A stretch of DNA of 5,880 nucleotides from Planktothrix sp. UBA8402. Its GTDB lineage: Bacteria; Cyanobacteriota; Cyanobacteriia; Cyanobacteriales; Microcoleaceae. A program made the translations under genes and the position numbers. The notes below the pieces were generated by a model, which was not told the origin of the DNA, did not search any database, and was given only the letters and a program-made list of their open reading frames with translations. This document shows, piece by piece, positions 5,866 to 5,880 of this stretch; position 1 is the stretch's first letter, and each line of letters starts with the position of its first letter. The DNA lies in assembly GCA_003456035.1 (NCBI GenBank), contig DMPJ01000527.1, positions 1 to 5,880 of the forward strand, written 5' to 3'.

Positions 5866-5880
5866 ATTCGTAATTCGTAA
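5866..5880. repeat. Tandem heptamer ATTCGTA, cut by the window edge
   Basis: Two exact copies of ATTCGTA (5866-5872, 5873-5879) followed by an A run into the window end. This fits the short tandemly repeated (STRR-like) heptamers known from filamentous cyanobacteria. The array length cannot be seen. Confidence 0.5.

Noticed and set aside
5592..5873. 93-codon plus-strand frame overlapping the end of sepF
   Set aside because: It begins inside the conserved SepF domain in another frame, has no ribosome site and no recognisable domain. It matters only as the frame entered if the second C8 tract slips.

Overview
The window is a stretch of cyanobacterial chromosome. This is shown by three copies of the octamer GCGATCGC (HIP1), by a pipX gene (a family known only in cyanobacteria), and by the gene order der - ecfT/cbiQ-like - pipX - pipY (yggS) - sepF. 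The AT-rich third codon positions and the small dispersed repeats at both edges fit a filamentous (Oscillatoriales-type) genome. That last point is an impression, not a proof.

Left third (minus strand): a single-domain molybdate-binding protein (Mop/TOBE, 45-254) lies 65 bases downstream of a concentrative nucleoside transporter (CNT/NupC family, 320-1570). A 164-base divergent intergenic region (1571-1734) follows. It carries a good plus-strand promoter for der and a strong Shine-Dalgarno sequence that does not match der's own start.

Right two thirds (plus strand): der (ribosome-assembly GTPase), a lone EcfT/CbiQ-type transmembrane protein 12 bases after it, pipX (co-regulator linking PII and NtcA), pipY (PLP-binding homeostasis protein) 35 bases after pipX, then sepF (FtsZ-membrane anchor) after a 118-base gap. 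der and the ecfT-like gene are probably co-transcribed, as are pipX and pipY. The gaps before pipX and sepF leave room for internal promoters. Together the cluster joins ribosome biogenesis, nitrogen/carbon signalling, vitamin B6/amino-acid balance and cell division.

The right edge (5801-5880) holds a 12-bp imperfect palindrome and the start of a heptamer tandem repeat. All five plus-strand genes and both minus-strand genes look intact. I see no mobile element with a transposase, no CRISPR array, no tRNA or rRNA, and no convincing new multi-gene system. The points most worth a second look are the orphan Shine-Dalgarno/TTG mini-ORF overlapping the der start, the unassigned EcfT protein inside the cluster, and two C8 tracts in sepF.
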